The notes: generated by a model not told the origin, from the sequence alone. Shown: positions 22,980-31,612, counted from the first letter of the stretch. The stretch is 64,000 bases of DNA from Actinoplanes sp. N902-109 (GCF_000389965.1 NC_021191.1:993501-1057500), one strand, 5' to 3'. Translations and numbers: made by a program.

Positions 22980-23623
22980 GCTCCGTTGACGTGATCAACG
23001 CCGAGGGCACCAAGACCGGCTCGCGCGAGCTGCCCGACGCCGTCTTCGGTGTGCAGGCGAACATCCCGCTGATGCACCAGGTCGTCGTGGCGCAGCTGGC
23101 GGCGGCCCGGCAGGGTACGCACAAGGCGAAGACCCGCGGCGAGGTCGCCGGCGGCGGCAAGAAGCCGTACAAGCAGAAGGGCACCGGTCGCGCCCGTCAG
23201 GGCTCGATCCGCGCGCCGCAGTTCACCGGCGGTGGCGTCGTGCACGGTCCCGTGCCGCGCGACTACAGCCAGCGGACCCCCAAGAAGATGAAGGCTGCCG
23301 CGCTGCGTGGCGCCCTCTCCGACCGGGCCCGCGACGGCCGGGTGCACGTGATCGAGGCGTTCGTCTCCGGTGAGAAGCCGTCGACGAAGGCCGCTATCGC
23401 TACGCTGCGCAAGGCCACGGAGTCCGTCAAGGTGCTGGTCGTGCTGAGCGACCAGGACGCCCTGAGCTGGATCTCGCTGCGTAACGAGCCGACCGTGCAC
23501 CTCATCGAGGCCGGCCAGCTGAACACGTACGACGTGCTGGTGGCCGACGAGGTCGTCTTCACCACGGCGGCGCTGGACGAGTTCCTCGGCACCTCTGAGA
23601 ACACCGAGGAGGGGAACAAGTGA
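22976..23623 (+). CDS. rplD: Large ribosomal subunit protein L4 (uL4)
   Basis: 215 residues. L4 lines the exit tunnel and in some bacteria represses the S10 operon. It has the tunnel-loop region (KKPYKQKGTGRARQGSIRAP). GTG start within a GTGA overlap with rplC. Its own stop overlaps rplW in the same way, suggesting coupled translation. Leader regulation by L4 is possible but untested here. Confidence 0.97.
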   Translation: MSSVDVINAEGTKTGSRELPDAVFGVQANIPLMHQVVVAQLAAARQGTHKAKTRGEVAGGGKKPYKQKGTGRARQGSIRAPQFTGGGVVHGPVPRDYSQRTPKKMKAAALRGALSDRARDGRVHVIEAFVSGEKPSTKAAIATLRKATESVKVLVVLSDQDALSWISLRNEPTVHLIEAGQLNTYDVLVADEVVFTTAALDEFLGTSENTEEGNK

Positions 23624-23922
23624 GCACGATCGCCGACCCGCGCGATGTCATCATCGCGCCCGTGGTCTCCGAGAAGAGCTACAGCGTTCTCGACCAGAAC
23701 TGGTACACGTTCCTCGTCCACCCGGACGCGAACAAGACCCAGATCAAGATCGCGATCCAGCAGATCTTCGATGTCCGCGTGCTGACGGTGAACACCGCGA
23801 ACCGCGAGGGCAAGCGCAAGCGCACCCGCACCGGCTTCGGTCAGCGCAAGGCGACCAAGCGCGCCATGGTGAAGCTGGCTGACGGTGACCGTATCGAGGC
23901 CTTCGGCGGCCCGGTCAGCTAA
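23620..23922 (+). CDS. rplW: Large ribosomal subunit protein L23 (uL23)
   Basis: 100 residues. L23 sits at the tunnel exit and docks trigger factor and SRP. Typical motifs are APVVSEKSY, NTANREGKRKRTR and GFGQRKATKRAMVKL. It starts at GTG in a GTGA overlap with rplD. rplB follows after 14 nt. Confidence 0.97.
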   Translation: MSTIADPRDVIIAPVVSEKSYSVLDQNWYTFLVHPDANKTQIKIAIQQIFDVRVLTVNTANREGKRKRTRTGFGQRKATKRAMVKLADGDRIEAFGGPVS

Positions 23923-23936
23923 GGGGTTTGTGAATC

Positions 23937-24776
23937 ATGGCAATCCGTAAGTACAAGCCGACCACGCCGGGCCGTCGTGGCTCCAGCGTCGCCGACTTCG
24001 CCGAGATCACCCGGTCCACTCCGGAGAAGTCTCTGGTCGTCCCGCTGCCCAAGAAGGGTGGCCGCAACGTCCACGGTCGCATCACCACGCGGCACCAGGG
24101 CGGTGGCCACAAGCGGCAGTACCGGCTCATCGACTTCAAGCGCAACGACAAGGACGGCGTGCCGGCCAAGGTCGCTCACATCGAGTACGACCCCAACCGC
24201 ACCTCCCGCATCGCGCTGCTGCACTACGCCGACGGCGAGAAGCGCTACATCCTCGCGCCGAAGGACCTCAAGCAGGGCGACCGCGTCGAGTCGGGCGTGG
24301 GCGCGGACATCAAGCCGGGCAACAACCTGCCCCTGCGCAACATCCCGGTCGGTACGACGGTCCACGGTGTGGAGCTTCGTCCCGGCGGTGGCGCCAAGCT
24401 GGCCCGTTCGGCCGGCGTCGGCATCCAGCTCCTGGGCCGCGAAGGTGCGTACGCCACGCTGCGTATGCCCTCCGGCGAGATCCGTCGCGTCGACGTCCGC
24501 TGCCGCGCGACGATCGGCGAGATCGGCAACGCCGAGCAGTCGAACATCAACTGGGGCAAGGCCGGCCGCATGCGGTGGAAGGGCAAGCGCCCGACCGTCC
24601 GTGGTGTCGCCATGAACCCGATCGACCACCCGCACGGTGGTGGTGAGGGTAAGACCTCCGGTGGTCGCCACCCGGTCAACCCGGCTGGTAAGCCCGAGGG
24701 CCGTACCCGCCGCAAGGGCCAGGAGAGCGACAAGTTGATCGTTCGCCGCCGCTACGCCACCCGCAAGCGCGGGTAA
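23937..24776 (+). CDS. rplB: Large ribosomal subunit protein L2 (uL2)
   Basis: 279 residues. L2 is needed for subunit joining and peptidyl-transferase integrity. The signature is MNPIDHPHGGGEGKTSGG near residue 222, including the conserved histidine. A C-terminal basic tail ends RRRYATRKRG. The ATG follows a GGGG-rich Shine-Dalgarno. It is in the middle of the S10 operon. Confidence 0.97.
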   Translation: MAIRKYKPTTPGRRGSSVADFAEITRSTPEKSLVVPLPKKGGRNVHGRITTRHQGGGHKRQYRLIDFKRNDKDGVPAKVAHIEYDPNRTSRIALLHYADGEKRYILAPKDLKQGDRVESGVGADIKPGNNLPLRNIPVGTTVHGVELRPGGGAKLARSAGVGIQLLGREGAYATLRMPSGEIRRVDVRCRATIGEIGNAEQSNINWGKAGRMRWKGKRPTVRGVAMNPIDHPHGGGEGKTSGGRHPVNPAGKPEGRTRRKGQESDKLIVRRRYATRKRG

Positions 24777-24789
24777 CGGGAGTTAGAAG

Positions 24790-25071
24790 ATGCCTCGCAG
24801 CCTGAAGAAGGGCCCGTTCGTCGACGACCACCTCATCAAGAAGGTGGAAGTCCAGAACGAGAAGAACTCGAAGAACGTCATCAAGACCTGGTCGCGGCGC
24901 TCGACGATCATCCCCGACATGCTCGGGCACACGATCGCCGTGCACGACGGGCGCAAGCACGTCCCGGTGTTCATCACCGAGGCCATGGTCGGGCACAAGC
25001 TCGGCGAGTTCGCTCTGACCCGTACGTTCAAGGGTCACGAGAAGGACGACCGCAAGAGCCGTCGTCGCTAA
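24790..25071 (+). CDS. rpsS: Small ribosomal subunit protein S19 (uS19)
   Basis: 93 residues. S19 is a 30S head protein that contacts L5 across the subunit bridge. It has MPRSLKKGPFVDDHL at the start, then WSRRSTIIPDMLGHTI and the GHKLGEFALTR motif. It lies between rplB and rplV. Confidence 0.97.
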   Translation: MPRSLKKGPFVDDHLIKKVEVQNEKNSKNVIKTWSRRSTIIPDMLGHTIAVHDGRKHVPVFITEAMVGHKLGEFALTRTFKGHEKDDRKSRRR

Positions 25072-25104
25072 GCAGTCCACGGATAAGAACAAGGGGTTAC
25101 AGCG

Positions 25105-25581
25105 ATGCCAGTCAAGGGCGACGCTCCGGCGCTTCCGGGCGCGCGGGCGGTTGCGCGCCACGTGCGCATCTCGCCGAACAAGGCGCGCCGTGTGATCAAC
25201 CTCGTCCGCGGTCTGCCCGCGAAGGAGGCTCTCACGGTCCTGCAGTTCGCGCCGCAGGCTGCGAGTGAGCAGGTCTACAAGGTGCTCGCCAGCGCGATCG
25301 CGAACGCGGAGAACAACGAGCGGCTCGACCCGGACGCGCTCCTGGTCGCCGAGGCGTTCGTCGACGAGGGCCCGACGCTGAAGCGGTTCCGGCCGCGGGC
25401 GCAGGGCCGGGCGTACCGGATCCGCAAGCGCACCTGTCACATCACCATCGCGGTGGAGGCCGTCCAGGTCGCCACGCCGGCCCGCAAGGCCGCCGCGAAG
25501 AAGGCCGCACCGGCCGCGAAGGCGGCACCCGCCGCCGAGGCCGCGCCGGCCGAGTCCCAGAGCACGGAAGGTGCCGAGTAA
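25105..25581 (+). CDS. rplV: Large ribosomal subunit protein L22 (uL22), extended C-terminus
   Basis: 158 residues, about 40 longer than the usual L22. Residues 1-118 are the canonical domain (VRISPNKARRVINLVRG; RAQGRAYRIRKRTCHITI at the tunnel loop). The remainder is an Ala/Lys/Pro-rich tail that is probably disordered. Its stop overlaps the rpsC ATG by one base. Tail length varies among actinobacteria. Confidence 0.96.
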   Translation: MPVKGDAPALPGARAVARHVRISPNKARRVINLVRGLPAKEALTVLQFAPQAASEQVYKVLASAIANAENNERLDPDALLVAEAFVDEGPTLKRFRPRAQGRAYRIRKRTCHITIAVEAVQVATPARKAAAKKAAPAAKAAPAAEAAPAESQSTEGAE

Positions 25582-26438
25582 TGGGTCAGAAAGTCCACCC
25601 CACCGGGTTCCGGCTCGGCATCTCCACCGACTGGAAGAGCCGCTGGTTCGCGGACAAGCTCTACAAGGACTACATCGGCGAGGACGTCAAGATCCGCCGG
25701 ATGATGTCCAAGGGCCTCGAGCGCGCCGGCATCTCCAAGGTGGACATCGAGCGCACCCGGGACCGGGTCCGCGTCGACATCCACACCGCCCGGCCGGGCA
25801 TCGTCATCGGCCGTAAGGGCGCGGAGGCCGACCGCATCCGCGGCGAGCTCGAGAAGCTCACCGGCAAGCAGGTCCAGCTCAACATCCTCGAGGTGAAGAG
25901 CCCGGAGTCGGACGCTCAGCTGGTGGCGCAGGGCGTCGCCGAGCAGCTGTCCAGCCGGGTCAGCTTCCGCCGGGCGATGCGCAAGGCCATGCAGTCGGCG
26001 ATGAAGAACCCGGTCTGCAAGGGCATCCGGGTGCAGGTCTCCGGCCGCCTCGGTGGCGCGGAGATGAGCCGCACGGAGTTCTACCGTGAGGGTCGCGTCC
26101 CGCTGCACACGCTGCGCGCCGACATCGAGTACGGCTTCTTCGAGGCGCGTACCACGTTCGGCCGCATCGGCGTGAAGGTCTGGATCTACAAGGGCGACGC
26201 CGTTCCGGGCCGCGAGGTCGCGCCCGAGGCGCCCGCGCGTCCGCGCCGCGACCGTGGTGACCGGCCCGAGCGTCCGCGCCGCGGCCGTTCCGGCTCGTCC
26301 GGCACCACCGCCGGTGGCACCGAGGCCGGCCGGGCTGCCGCCCAGGCTCGCAGCGGTGACACGCCGGCCGGCGAGAACGTCAACGACGCCGCGGTTGCCG
26401 CGGCTCCGGCTCCGGCCGAAACGCAGCAGGAGGGCTGA
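25581..26438 (+). CDS. rpsC: Small ribosomal subunit protein S3 (uS3), extended C-terminus
   Basis: 285 residues. S3 is at the mRNA entry channel and contributes helicase activity. The N-terminal start MGQKVHPTGFRLG and the KH domain (PGIVIGRKGAEADRIR) are followed by the C-terminal domain with SGRLGGAEMSRTEFY. Residues after about 215 form an Arg/Ala/Pro/Gly-rich tail. It is translationally coupled to rplV. Confidence 0.96.
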   Translation: MGQKVHPTGFRLGISTDWKSRWFADKLYKDYIGEDVKIRRMMSKGLERAGISKVDIERTRDRVRVDIHTARPGIVIGRKGAEADRIRGELEKLTGKQVQLNILEVKSPESDAQLVAQGVAEQLSSRVSFRRAMRKAMQSAMKNPVCKGIRVQVSGRLGGAEMSRTEFYREGRVPLHTLRADIEYGFFEARTTFGRIGVKVWIYKGDAVPGREVAPEAPARPRRDRGDRPERPRRGRSGSSGTTAGGTEAGRAAAQARSGDTPAGENVNDAAVAAAPAPAETQQEG

Positions 26439-26441
26439 CAC

Positions 26442-26867
26442 ATGCTGATGCCGCGTAAGCCCCCGAAGGGCTTCCGCAAGCCGCACCACCCGGACCGCCA
26501 CGGCGCGTCCAAGGGCGGCAACCGGGTGGTCTTCGGCGAGTTCGGTATCCAGGCCCTCGAGCCGGCGTACGTGACCAACCGGCAGATCGAGTCGGCGCGT
26601 ATCGCCATGACCCGTCACATCAAGCGTGGCGGTAAGGTCTGGATCTCGATCTTCCCGGACCAGGCGCTGACCAAGAAGCCCGCCGAGACCCGCATGGGTT
26701 CCGGTAAGGGTTCGCCGGAGTGGTGGGTCGCGAACGTCAAGCCGGGAAGGATTCTCTTCGAGATGTCGTTCCCCAACGAGACGATTGCGCGCGAAGCGAT
26801 GCGACGCGCGATCCACAAGCTCCCGATGAAGTGCCGCATCGTGACACGCGAAGTGGGTGAAAGCTGA
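26442..26867 (+). CDS. rplP: Large ribosomal subunit protein L16 (uL16)
   Basis: 141 residues. L16 organises the A-site tRNA elbow region. Signature: KRGGKVWISIFPD, then KPAETRMGSGKGSPEWW. I chose the first ATG at 26442 (MLMPRK, as in the family), behind AGGAGG. A two-residue expansion seems to follow MLMPRK compared with streptomycete L16. Its stop overlaps rpmC by one base. Confidence 0.96.
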   Translation: MLMPRKPPKGFRKPHHPDRHGASKGGNRVVFGEFGIQALEPAYVTNRQIESARIAMTRHIKRGGKVWISIFPDQALTKKPAETRMGSGKGSPEWWVANVKPGRILFEMSFPNETIAREAMRRAIHKLPMKCRIVTREVGES

Positions 26868-27100
26868 TGGCAGCGGGCGTGAAGCCGGCCGAGCTGCGCG
26901 AACTCTCCGAGGAGGAGCTGGTTTCGCGGCTGCGGGAGGCGAAGGCGGAGCTGTTCAATCTTCGCGTGCAGGGCGCGACCGGTCAGCTCGACAATCACCG
27001 TCGGCTGCAGGTGGTCCGCAAGGACATCGCGAGGATCTACACGATCATGCGTGAGCGTGAGCTGGGGCTCTCGGCCGCGCCGAGTGAGGTGACAGCATGA
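26867..27100 (+). CDS. rpmC: Large ribosomal subunit protein L29 (uL29)
   Basis: 77 residues. L29 is a small helical protein near the tunnel exit beside L23. It has ELRELSEEELVSRLREAKAE and the QGATGQLDNHRRLQVVRKDI motif. It overlaps rplP by one base and rpsQ by four bases (ATGA). Confidence 0.96.
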   Translation: MAAGVKPAELRELSEEELVSRLREAKAELFNLRVQGATGQLDNHRRLQVVRKDIARIYTIMRERELGLSAAPSEVTA

Positions 27101-27372
27101 GTGAGAACACTGCTGCTGCGCCGCGGGCTCAGCGCAAGGTGCGCGAGGGTCTCGTGGTCAGCGACAAGATGGACAAGACCGTCGTCGTCGAGGTCGAGGA
27201 CCGCGTCAAGCACGCCCTCTACGGCAAGGTGATCCGTCGGACCCGCAAGCTGAAGGTGCACGACGAGCAGAACGCGTGCGGCATCGGCGACCGGGTTCTG
27301 ATGATGGAGACCCGTCCGCTGTCCGCCACCAAGCGGTGGCGGGTCGTGGAGATCCTCGAAAAGGCCAAGTGA
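27097..27372 (+). CDS. rpsQ: Small ribosomal subunit protein S17 (uS17)
   Basis: 91 residues. S17 is a primary 16S rRNA binder of the 30S body. Motifs: GLVVSDKMDKTVVVEVEDR, then HDEQNACGIGDRVLMMETRPLS. It closes the S10 operon. A stem-loop of ten perfect pairs (27377-27386 with 27393-27402) lies in the 94-nt gap before rplN and may modulate read-through into the spc cluster. Confidence 0.96.
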   Translation: MSENTAAAPRAQRKVREGLVVSDKMDKTVVVEVEDRVKHALYGKVIRRTRKLKVHDEQNACGIGDRVLMMETRPLSATKRWRVVEILEKAK

Positions 27373-27466
27373 GTGCGCTGGGCCGGTGCGAGCCGGCCCA
27401 GCGGACCATCGTTCCGCCAAGCTTCGGTTGATCGCTCCGGAGAACTGGCAGACATAGGAGACAGAC

Positions 27467-27835
27467 GTGATCCAGCAGGAGTCGCGACTGCGCGTCGCCG
27501 ACAACACGGGTGCCCGGGAGATCCTGTGCATCCGCGTACTGGGCGGCTCCGGCCGCCGCTACGCGAGCATCGGCGACGTCATCGTGGCCACGGTCAAGGA
27601 CGCCATCCCGGGTGCCGGTGTGAAGAAGGGTGACGTCGTCAAGGCGGTCATCGTTCGCACCGCCAAGGAGAAGCGCCGTCCCGACGGCTCGTACATCCGC
27701 TTCGACGAGAACGCCGCCGTCATCATCAAGGACGGCGGGGACCCCCGCGGTACGCGTATCTTCGGCCCGGTCGGCCGCGAGCTGCGCGACAAGCGGTTCA
27801 TGAAGATCATCAGCCTGGCGCCGGAGGTGCTCTGA
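27467..27835 (+). CDS. rplN: Large ribosomal subunit protein L14 (uL14)
   Basis: 122 residues, exactly the family length. L14 forms intersubunit bridges with 16S rRNA. It starts at GTG (IQQESRLRVADNTGAREI) behind AGGAGACAG. The KKGDVVKAVIVRTAKE segment is typical. It is the first gene of the spc cluster and lies two bases before rplX. Confidence 0.97.
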   Translation: MIQQESRLRVADNTGAREILCIRVLGGSGRRYASIGDVIVATVKDAIPGAGVKKGDVVKAVIVRTAKEKRRPDGSYIRFDENAAVIIKDGGDPRGTRIFGPVGRELRDKRFMKIISLAPEVL

Positions 27836-27837
27836 CC

Positions 27838-28152
27838 GTGAAGATCAAGAAGGGCGACACGGTCGTCGTCATCGCCGGCAAGGACAAGGGTGCGAAGGGC
27901 AAGGTCATCGCGGCCTTCCCGCGCCAGGACAAGGTCCTCGTCGAGGGCGTCAACCGCATCAAGAAGCACGAGCGCATCCGTACGAACCAGCGCGGTTCGA
28001 AGACCGGTGGCATCGTCACGCAGGAAGCTCCGATCCACATCTCGAACGTGCAGATCGTGGACTCCGAGGGCAAGCCGACCCGCATCGGGTACCGCATCGA
28101 CGACAACGGCCAGAAGGTCCGGATCGCACGTTCCACCGGTAAGGACCTGTGA
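27838..28152 (+). CDS. rplX: Large ribosomal subunit protein L24 (uL24)
   Basis: 104 residues. L24 is an assembly initiator of the 50S near the tunnel exit. The KOW motif near the start is clear (KIKKGDTVVVIAGKDKG). GTG start. Its stop overlaps the rplE ATG by one base. Confidence 0.96.
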   Translation: MKIKKGDTVVVIAGKDKGAKGKVIAAFPRQDKVLVEGVNRIKKHERIRTNQRGSKTGGIVTQEAPIHISNVQIVDSEGKPTRIGYRIDDNGQKVRIARSTGKDL

Positions 28153-28721
28153 TGACTGCCGCTACCGAGACCAAGACCCTGCCCCGGCTGAAGCAGAAGT
28201 ACCGCAGCGAGGTCATCTCTGCGCTTCAGGAGCAGTACAAATACGGCAACCCCATGCAGGTTCCCGGCCTGGTCAAGGTCGTCGTGAACATGGGTGTCGG
28301 CGAGGCTGCCCGCGATGCCAAGCTCATCGACGGCGCGGTGCGTGACCTCACCACGATCACCGGCCAGAAGCCGCTGGTGCGTCGTGCGACCAAGTCGATC
28401 GCGCAGTTCAAGCTGCGCGAGGGCATGCCGATCGGCGCGAAGGTCACCCTCCGCAACGACCGGATGTGGGAGTTCATGGACCGGCTGCTGTCGATCGCGC
28501 TGCCGCGTATCCGTGACTTCCGCGGCTTGGACGGGCGCAAGCTCGACGGGCACGGCAACTACACCTTCGGTCTGACCGAGCAGTCGGTGTTCCACGAGAT
28601 CGACCAGGACCGGATCGATCGGACCCGGGGCATGGACATCACGGTGGTCACCACCGCCAAGACCGACGAGGAGGGCCGGCAGCTGCTCAAGCTCCTGGGC
28701 TTCCCGTTCAAGGAGAACTGA
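28152..28721 (+). CDS. rplE: Large ribosomal subunit protein L5 (uL5)
   Basis: 189 residues. L5 binds 5S rRNA and contacts P-site tRNA. It has KVVVNMGVGEA, then RNDRMWEFMDRLLSIALPRIRDFRG. I took the ATG at 28152 (TGATG overlap with rplX); a GTG at 28149 is an alternative three bases earlier. rpsZ follows two bases after its stop. Confidence 0.96.
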   Translation: MTAATETKTLPRLKQKYRSEVISALQEQYKYGNPMQVPGLVKVVVNMGVGEAARDAKLIDGAVRDLTTITGQKPLVRRATKSIAQFKLREGMPIGAKVTLRNDRMWEFMDRLLSIALPRIRDFRGLDGRKLDGHGNYTFGLTEQSVFHEIDQDRIDRTRGMDITVVTTAKTDEEGRQLLKLLGFPFKEN

Positions 28722-28723
28722 GC

Positions 28724-28909
28724 ATGGCTAAGAAGGCCCTGATCATCAAGGCGGCCGCGAAGCCCAAGTTCGCTGTGCGCGCGTACACCCGGTGCCAGAG
28801 GTGCGGTCGCCCGCACTCGGTCTACCGCAAGTTCGGCCTGTGCCGCGTTTGCGTGCGGGACATGGCCCACCGTGGTGAGCTCCCGGGCGTCTCGAAGGCT
28901 TCCTGGTAA
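28724..28909 (+). CDS. rpsZ: Small ribosomal subunit protein S14, zinc-binding type (uS14)
   Basis: 61 residues, the short zinc-containing form. The four cysteines are present in CQRCGRPHS and CRVCVRD. S14 helps assemble the 30S head. Actinobacteria often keep a longer zinc-free paralogue elsewhere for zinc starvation; none is in this window. It lies in the conserved spc order between rplE and rpsH. Confidence 0.96.
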   Translation: MAKKALIIKAAAKPKFAVRAYTRCQRCGRPHSVYRKFGLCRVCVRDMAHRGELPGVSKASW

Positions 28910-28989
28910 TCCTGACTTCAGCAATACCGCTTCGCCGTAGGCCCGGGCTCCGGTCCGGGAACCCCGGCGAGAAAGGTTGACGAATACCC

Positions 28990-29397
28990 ATGACGATGAC
29001 GGACCCGATCGCAGACATGCTCACGCGTCTGCGTAACGCCAACCAGGCGTACCACGACAAGGTGACCATGCCCTTCTCGAAGATCAAGGCGAACATCGCC
29101 GAGGTCCTCAAGGCCGAGGGTTACATCGCCTCCTGGTCGGCCGAGGACCCCGAAGAGGGCGAAGTCGGCAAGCGCCTGGTCGTTGAACTCAAGTACGGCC
29201 AGAGCCGCGAGCGCAGCCTCGCCGGGATCAAGCGCGTGTCCAAGCCCGGTCTGCGGGTTTACGCCAAGTCCGACGAGCTCCCCCGAGTGCTCGGCGGCCT
29301 GGGCGTCGCGATCATCTCGACGTCCCAGGGCCTCCTGACCGACCGGCAGGCCCGCAAGCGGAGCGTTGGCGGGGAAGTCCTCGCCTTCGTCTGGTAA
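28990..29397 (+). CDS. rpsH: Small ribosomal subunit protein S8 (uS8)
   Basis: 135 residues. S8 is a primary 16S rRNA binder and in E. coli the spc operon repressor. Typical start MTMTDPIADMLTRLRNAN and C-terminal STSQGLLTDRQAR plus GGEVLAFVW. ATG behind GAGAAAGG. The 80-nt gap from rpsZ is one of the larger gaps in this cluster and contains a GC-rich inverted repeat. Confidence 0.96.
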   Translation: MTMTDPIADMLTRLRNANQAYHDKVTMPFSKIKANIAEVLKAEGYIASWSAEDPEEGEVGKRLVVELKYGQSRERSLAGIKRVSKPGLRVYAKSDELPRVLGGLGVAIISTSQGLLTDRQARKRSVGGEVLAFVW

Positions 29398-29410
29398 CGG
29401 AGACTCAGAC

Positions 29411-29953
29411 ATGTCGCGAATCGGACGTAAGTCGATCACGGTCCCGGCCGGTGTCGACGTCACCATCTCGGGCCAGACCGTCAAGGTCAAGGGCCCCAAG
29501 GGCGAGCTCTCGCACACCGTCGCCGAGCCGATCACGGTCGAGAAGGCGGAGAACGGCGAGCTGGTCGTCAACCGCCCCAACGACGAGCGCAAGGCCAAGG
29601 AACTGCACGGCCTGTCGCGGACCCTCGTGGCGAACATGATCGTCGGTGTGACCGAGGGCTACAAGAAGACCCTTGAGATCAACGGCACCGGTTACCGCGT
29701 GACCGCCAAGGGCAAGGACCTCGAGTTCGCCCTCGGCTTCTCGCACCCGGTCAACGTGCCCGCGCCGGCTGGCATCACCTTCACGGTGGAGCGGCCCACG
29801 CAGTTCACGGTCGCCGGTATCGACAAGCAGCTCGTCGGCGAGGTCGCCGCGAACATCCGGAAGATCCGCCCGCCGGAGCCCTACAAGGGCAAGGGCGTCA
29901 AGTACCAGGGCGAGGTCATCCGCCGCAAGGCTGGAAAGGCAGGTAAGAAGTGA
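29411..29953 (+). CDS. rplF: Large ribosomal subunit protein L6 (uL6)
   Basis: 180 residues. L6 is near the factor-binding site and sarcin-ricin loop. It begins MSRIGRKSITVPAGVDV and ends with the conserved PPEPYKGKGVKYQGE region. I chose the ATG at 29411, which fits family starts; the longer frame overlaps rpsH. It overlaps rplR by four bases. Confidence 0.96.
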   Translation: MSRIGRKSITVPAGVDVTISGQTVKVKGPKGELSHTVAEPITVEKAENGELVVNRPNDERKAKELHGLSRTLVANMIVGVTEGYKKTLEINGTGYRVTAKGKDLEFALGFSHPVNVPAPAGITFTVERPTQFTVAGIDKQLVGEVAANIRKIRPPEPYKGKGVKYQGEVIRRKAGKAGKK

Positions 29954-30345
29954 CCGCCACGCTGCTCAAGCGCCGCAATGGCGGCGGTGTCGCCTCCAAG
30001 CGCGCCGTCGGCAAGGCGCGTCGGCACTTCCGGGTGCGGAAGAACGTCCGCGGCACTGCCGAGCGTCCTCGCCTCGTCGTCAGCCGGTCCTCGCGGCACA
30101 TCACCGCGCAGATCATCGACGACCTCAAGGGCCACACGCTGGTCTCCGCCTCCACGCTCGACGCCTCCCTGCGGGGCACCGAGGGCGACAAGAGTGCGCT
30201 GGCCGGCAAGGTCGGCACGCTGCTCGCGGAGCGTGCGAAGGCCGCGGGCCTGTCCAAGGTCGTCTTCGACCGCGGTGGCAACAAGTACGCGGGGCGGATC
30301 GCCGCGCTTGCCGACGCCGCCCGCGAAGCCGGACTCGAGTTCTAG
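29950..30345 (+). CDS. rplR: Large ribosomal subunit protein L18 (uL18)
   Basis: 131 residues. L18 binds 5S rRNA together with L5. It has HFRVRKNVRGTAERPRLVV and the C-terminal VVFDRGGNKYAGRIAALAD motif. GTG start within a GTGA overlap with rplF. Confidence 0.96.
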   Translation: MTATLLKRRNGGGVASKRAVGKARRHFRVRKNVRGTAERPRLVVSRSSRHITAQIIDDLKGHTLVSASTLDASLRGTEGDKSALAGKVGTLLAERAKAAGLSKVVFDRGGNKYAGRIAALADAAREAGLEF

Positions 30346-30358
30346 GAGGGAATGACCA

Positions 30359-30979
30359 ATGCCTGGTCAGCAGCGCCGAGGCGGCGGGTCCGGCGGTAAC
30401 AACGAGGGTGGCCGCCGCGACAACCGCCGTGAGGGCGGCCGCGGTAACGCGCCCGTCGAGAAGACCCCGCACCTCGAGCGGGTCGTCGCGATCAACCGTG
30501 TCGCGAAGGTCGTGAAGGGTGGTCGTCGCTTCAGCTTCACCGCCCTCGTGATCGTCGGCGACGGTGACGGCACCGTCGGCATCGGCTACGGGAAGGCCAA
30601 GGAGGTGCCCGCGGCCATCGCCAAGGGTGTCGAGGAGGCCAAGAAGCACTTCTTCAAGGTGCCGCGGATCGGTGCGACGATTCCGCACCCGATCACCGGC
30701 GAGGCCGCCGCGGGTGTCGTCCTGCTCAAGCCGGCGTCCGCGGGTACCGGTGTCATCGCCGGTGGCCCGGTGCGTGCCGTGCTGGAGTGCGCGGGCATCC
30801 ACGACGTGCTGAGCAAGAGCCTCGGTTCGTCGAACCCGATCAACATCGTGCACGCGACGGTGGCCGCGCTCAAGGGCCTCGAGTCGCCGGAGAAGGTCGC
30901 GGCGCGCCGTGGCCTGCCGGTCGAGGACGTCGCTCCCGCGGCCATGCTGGCGGCGCGTGCGGAAGCGGCGGTGCACTGA
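30359..30979 (+). CDS. rpsE: Small ribosomal subunit protein S5 (uS5)
   Basis: 206 residues. S5 contributes to decoding fidelity and mRNA unwinding. The first ~35 residues are a Gly/Arg/Asn-rich extension. The core follows: RVAKVVKGGRRFSFTALVIV, then GYGKAKEVPAAI. ATG at 30359 behind TAGGAGGG; an ATG seven bases earlier is out of frame. It overlaps rpmD by one base. Confidence 0.96.
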   Translation: MPGQQRRGGGSGGNNEGGRRDNRREGGRGNAPVEKTPHLERVVAINRVAKVVKGGRRFSFTALVIVGDGDGTVGIGYGKAKEVPAAIAKGVEEAKKHFFKVPRIGATIPHPITGEAAAGVVLLKPASAGTGVIAGGPVRAVLECAGIHDVLSKSLGSSNPINIVHATVAALKGLESPEKVAARRGLPVEDVAPAAMLAARAEAAVH

Positions 30980-31161
30980 TGGCGCGCTTGAAGGTCACCC
31001 AGGTCCGGTCCGGGATCGGCCGTAAGCAGAACCAGCGGGATTCCCTGCGGTCGCTCGGCCTGAAGCGGATCAACGATGTGGTGGTCAAGGAAGACCGTCC
31101 CGAGATCCGGGGCATGATCTTCGCCGTGAACCACCTCGTCACTGTCGAGGAGGTCGAGTAA
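30979..31161 (+). CDS. rpmD: Large ribosomal subunit protein L30 (uL30)
   Basis: 60 residues. A small 50S protein; the reading gives MARLKVTQVRSGIGRKQNQ, then SLGLKRINDVVVKEDRPEIR, matching L30. It overlaps rpsE and rplO by one base each, so the three are likely coupled. Confidence 0.96.
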   Translation: MARLKVTQVRSGIGRKQNQRDSLRSLGLKRINDVVVKEDRPEIRGMIFAVNHLVTVEEVE

Positions 31162-31604
31162 TGGCGATCAAGGTCCACCACCTGCGTCCGGCGCCCGGAG
31201 CCAAGACGCCGAAGACCCGTGTGGGTCGCGGTGAGGGTTCGAAGGGCAAGACCGCCGGTCGCGGTACCAAGGGCACCGGCGCCCGCAAGAACGTCTCCGC
31301 GGCGTTCGAGGGTGGGCAGATGCCCATCCACATGCGGCTGCCGAAGCTCAAGGGCTTCAAGAACAAGAACAAGATCGTGTTCCAGGTCGTCAACCTGGAC
31401 CGGCTGGCCGAGCTGTTCCCGAACGGCGGCCAGGTCGGCCCGCTGGAGCTGGCCGAGGCCGGCGCGGTCCGGCGCGGTCAGCTCGTGAAGGTTCTGGGCT
31501 CCGGCGAGCTGGGTGGCGTGGCGCTGCAGATCTCGGCGCACGCGTTCAGCGAGTCGGCCAAGGAGAAGATCGCTGCAGCCGGTGGTTCCGTCACCGAGCT
31601 GTGA
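31161..31604 (+). CDS. rplO: Large ribosomal subunit protein L15 (uL15)
   Basis: 147 residues. L15 is a late-assembly 50S protein. The basic Gly-rich start (RVGRGEGSKGKTAGRGTKG) and the motif FEGGQMPIHMRLPKLKGF are typical. It lies last before secY, with a 276-nt gap holding a long hairpin. Confidence 0.96.
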   Translation: MAIKVHHLRPAPGAKTPKTRVGRGEGSKGKTAGRGTKGTGARKNVSAAFEGGQMPIHMRLPKLKGFKNKNKIVFQVVNLDRLAELFPNGGQVGPLELAEAGAVRRGQLVKVLGSGELGGVALQISAHAFSESAKEKIAAAGGSVTEL

Positions 31605-31612
31605 TTTACGCC

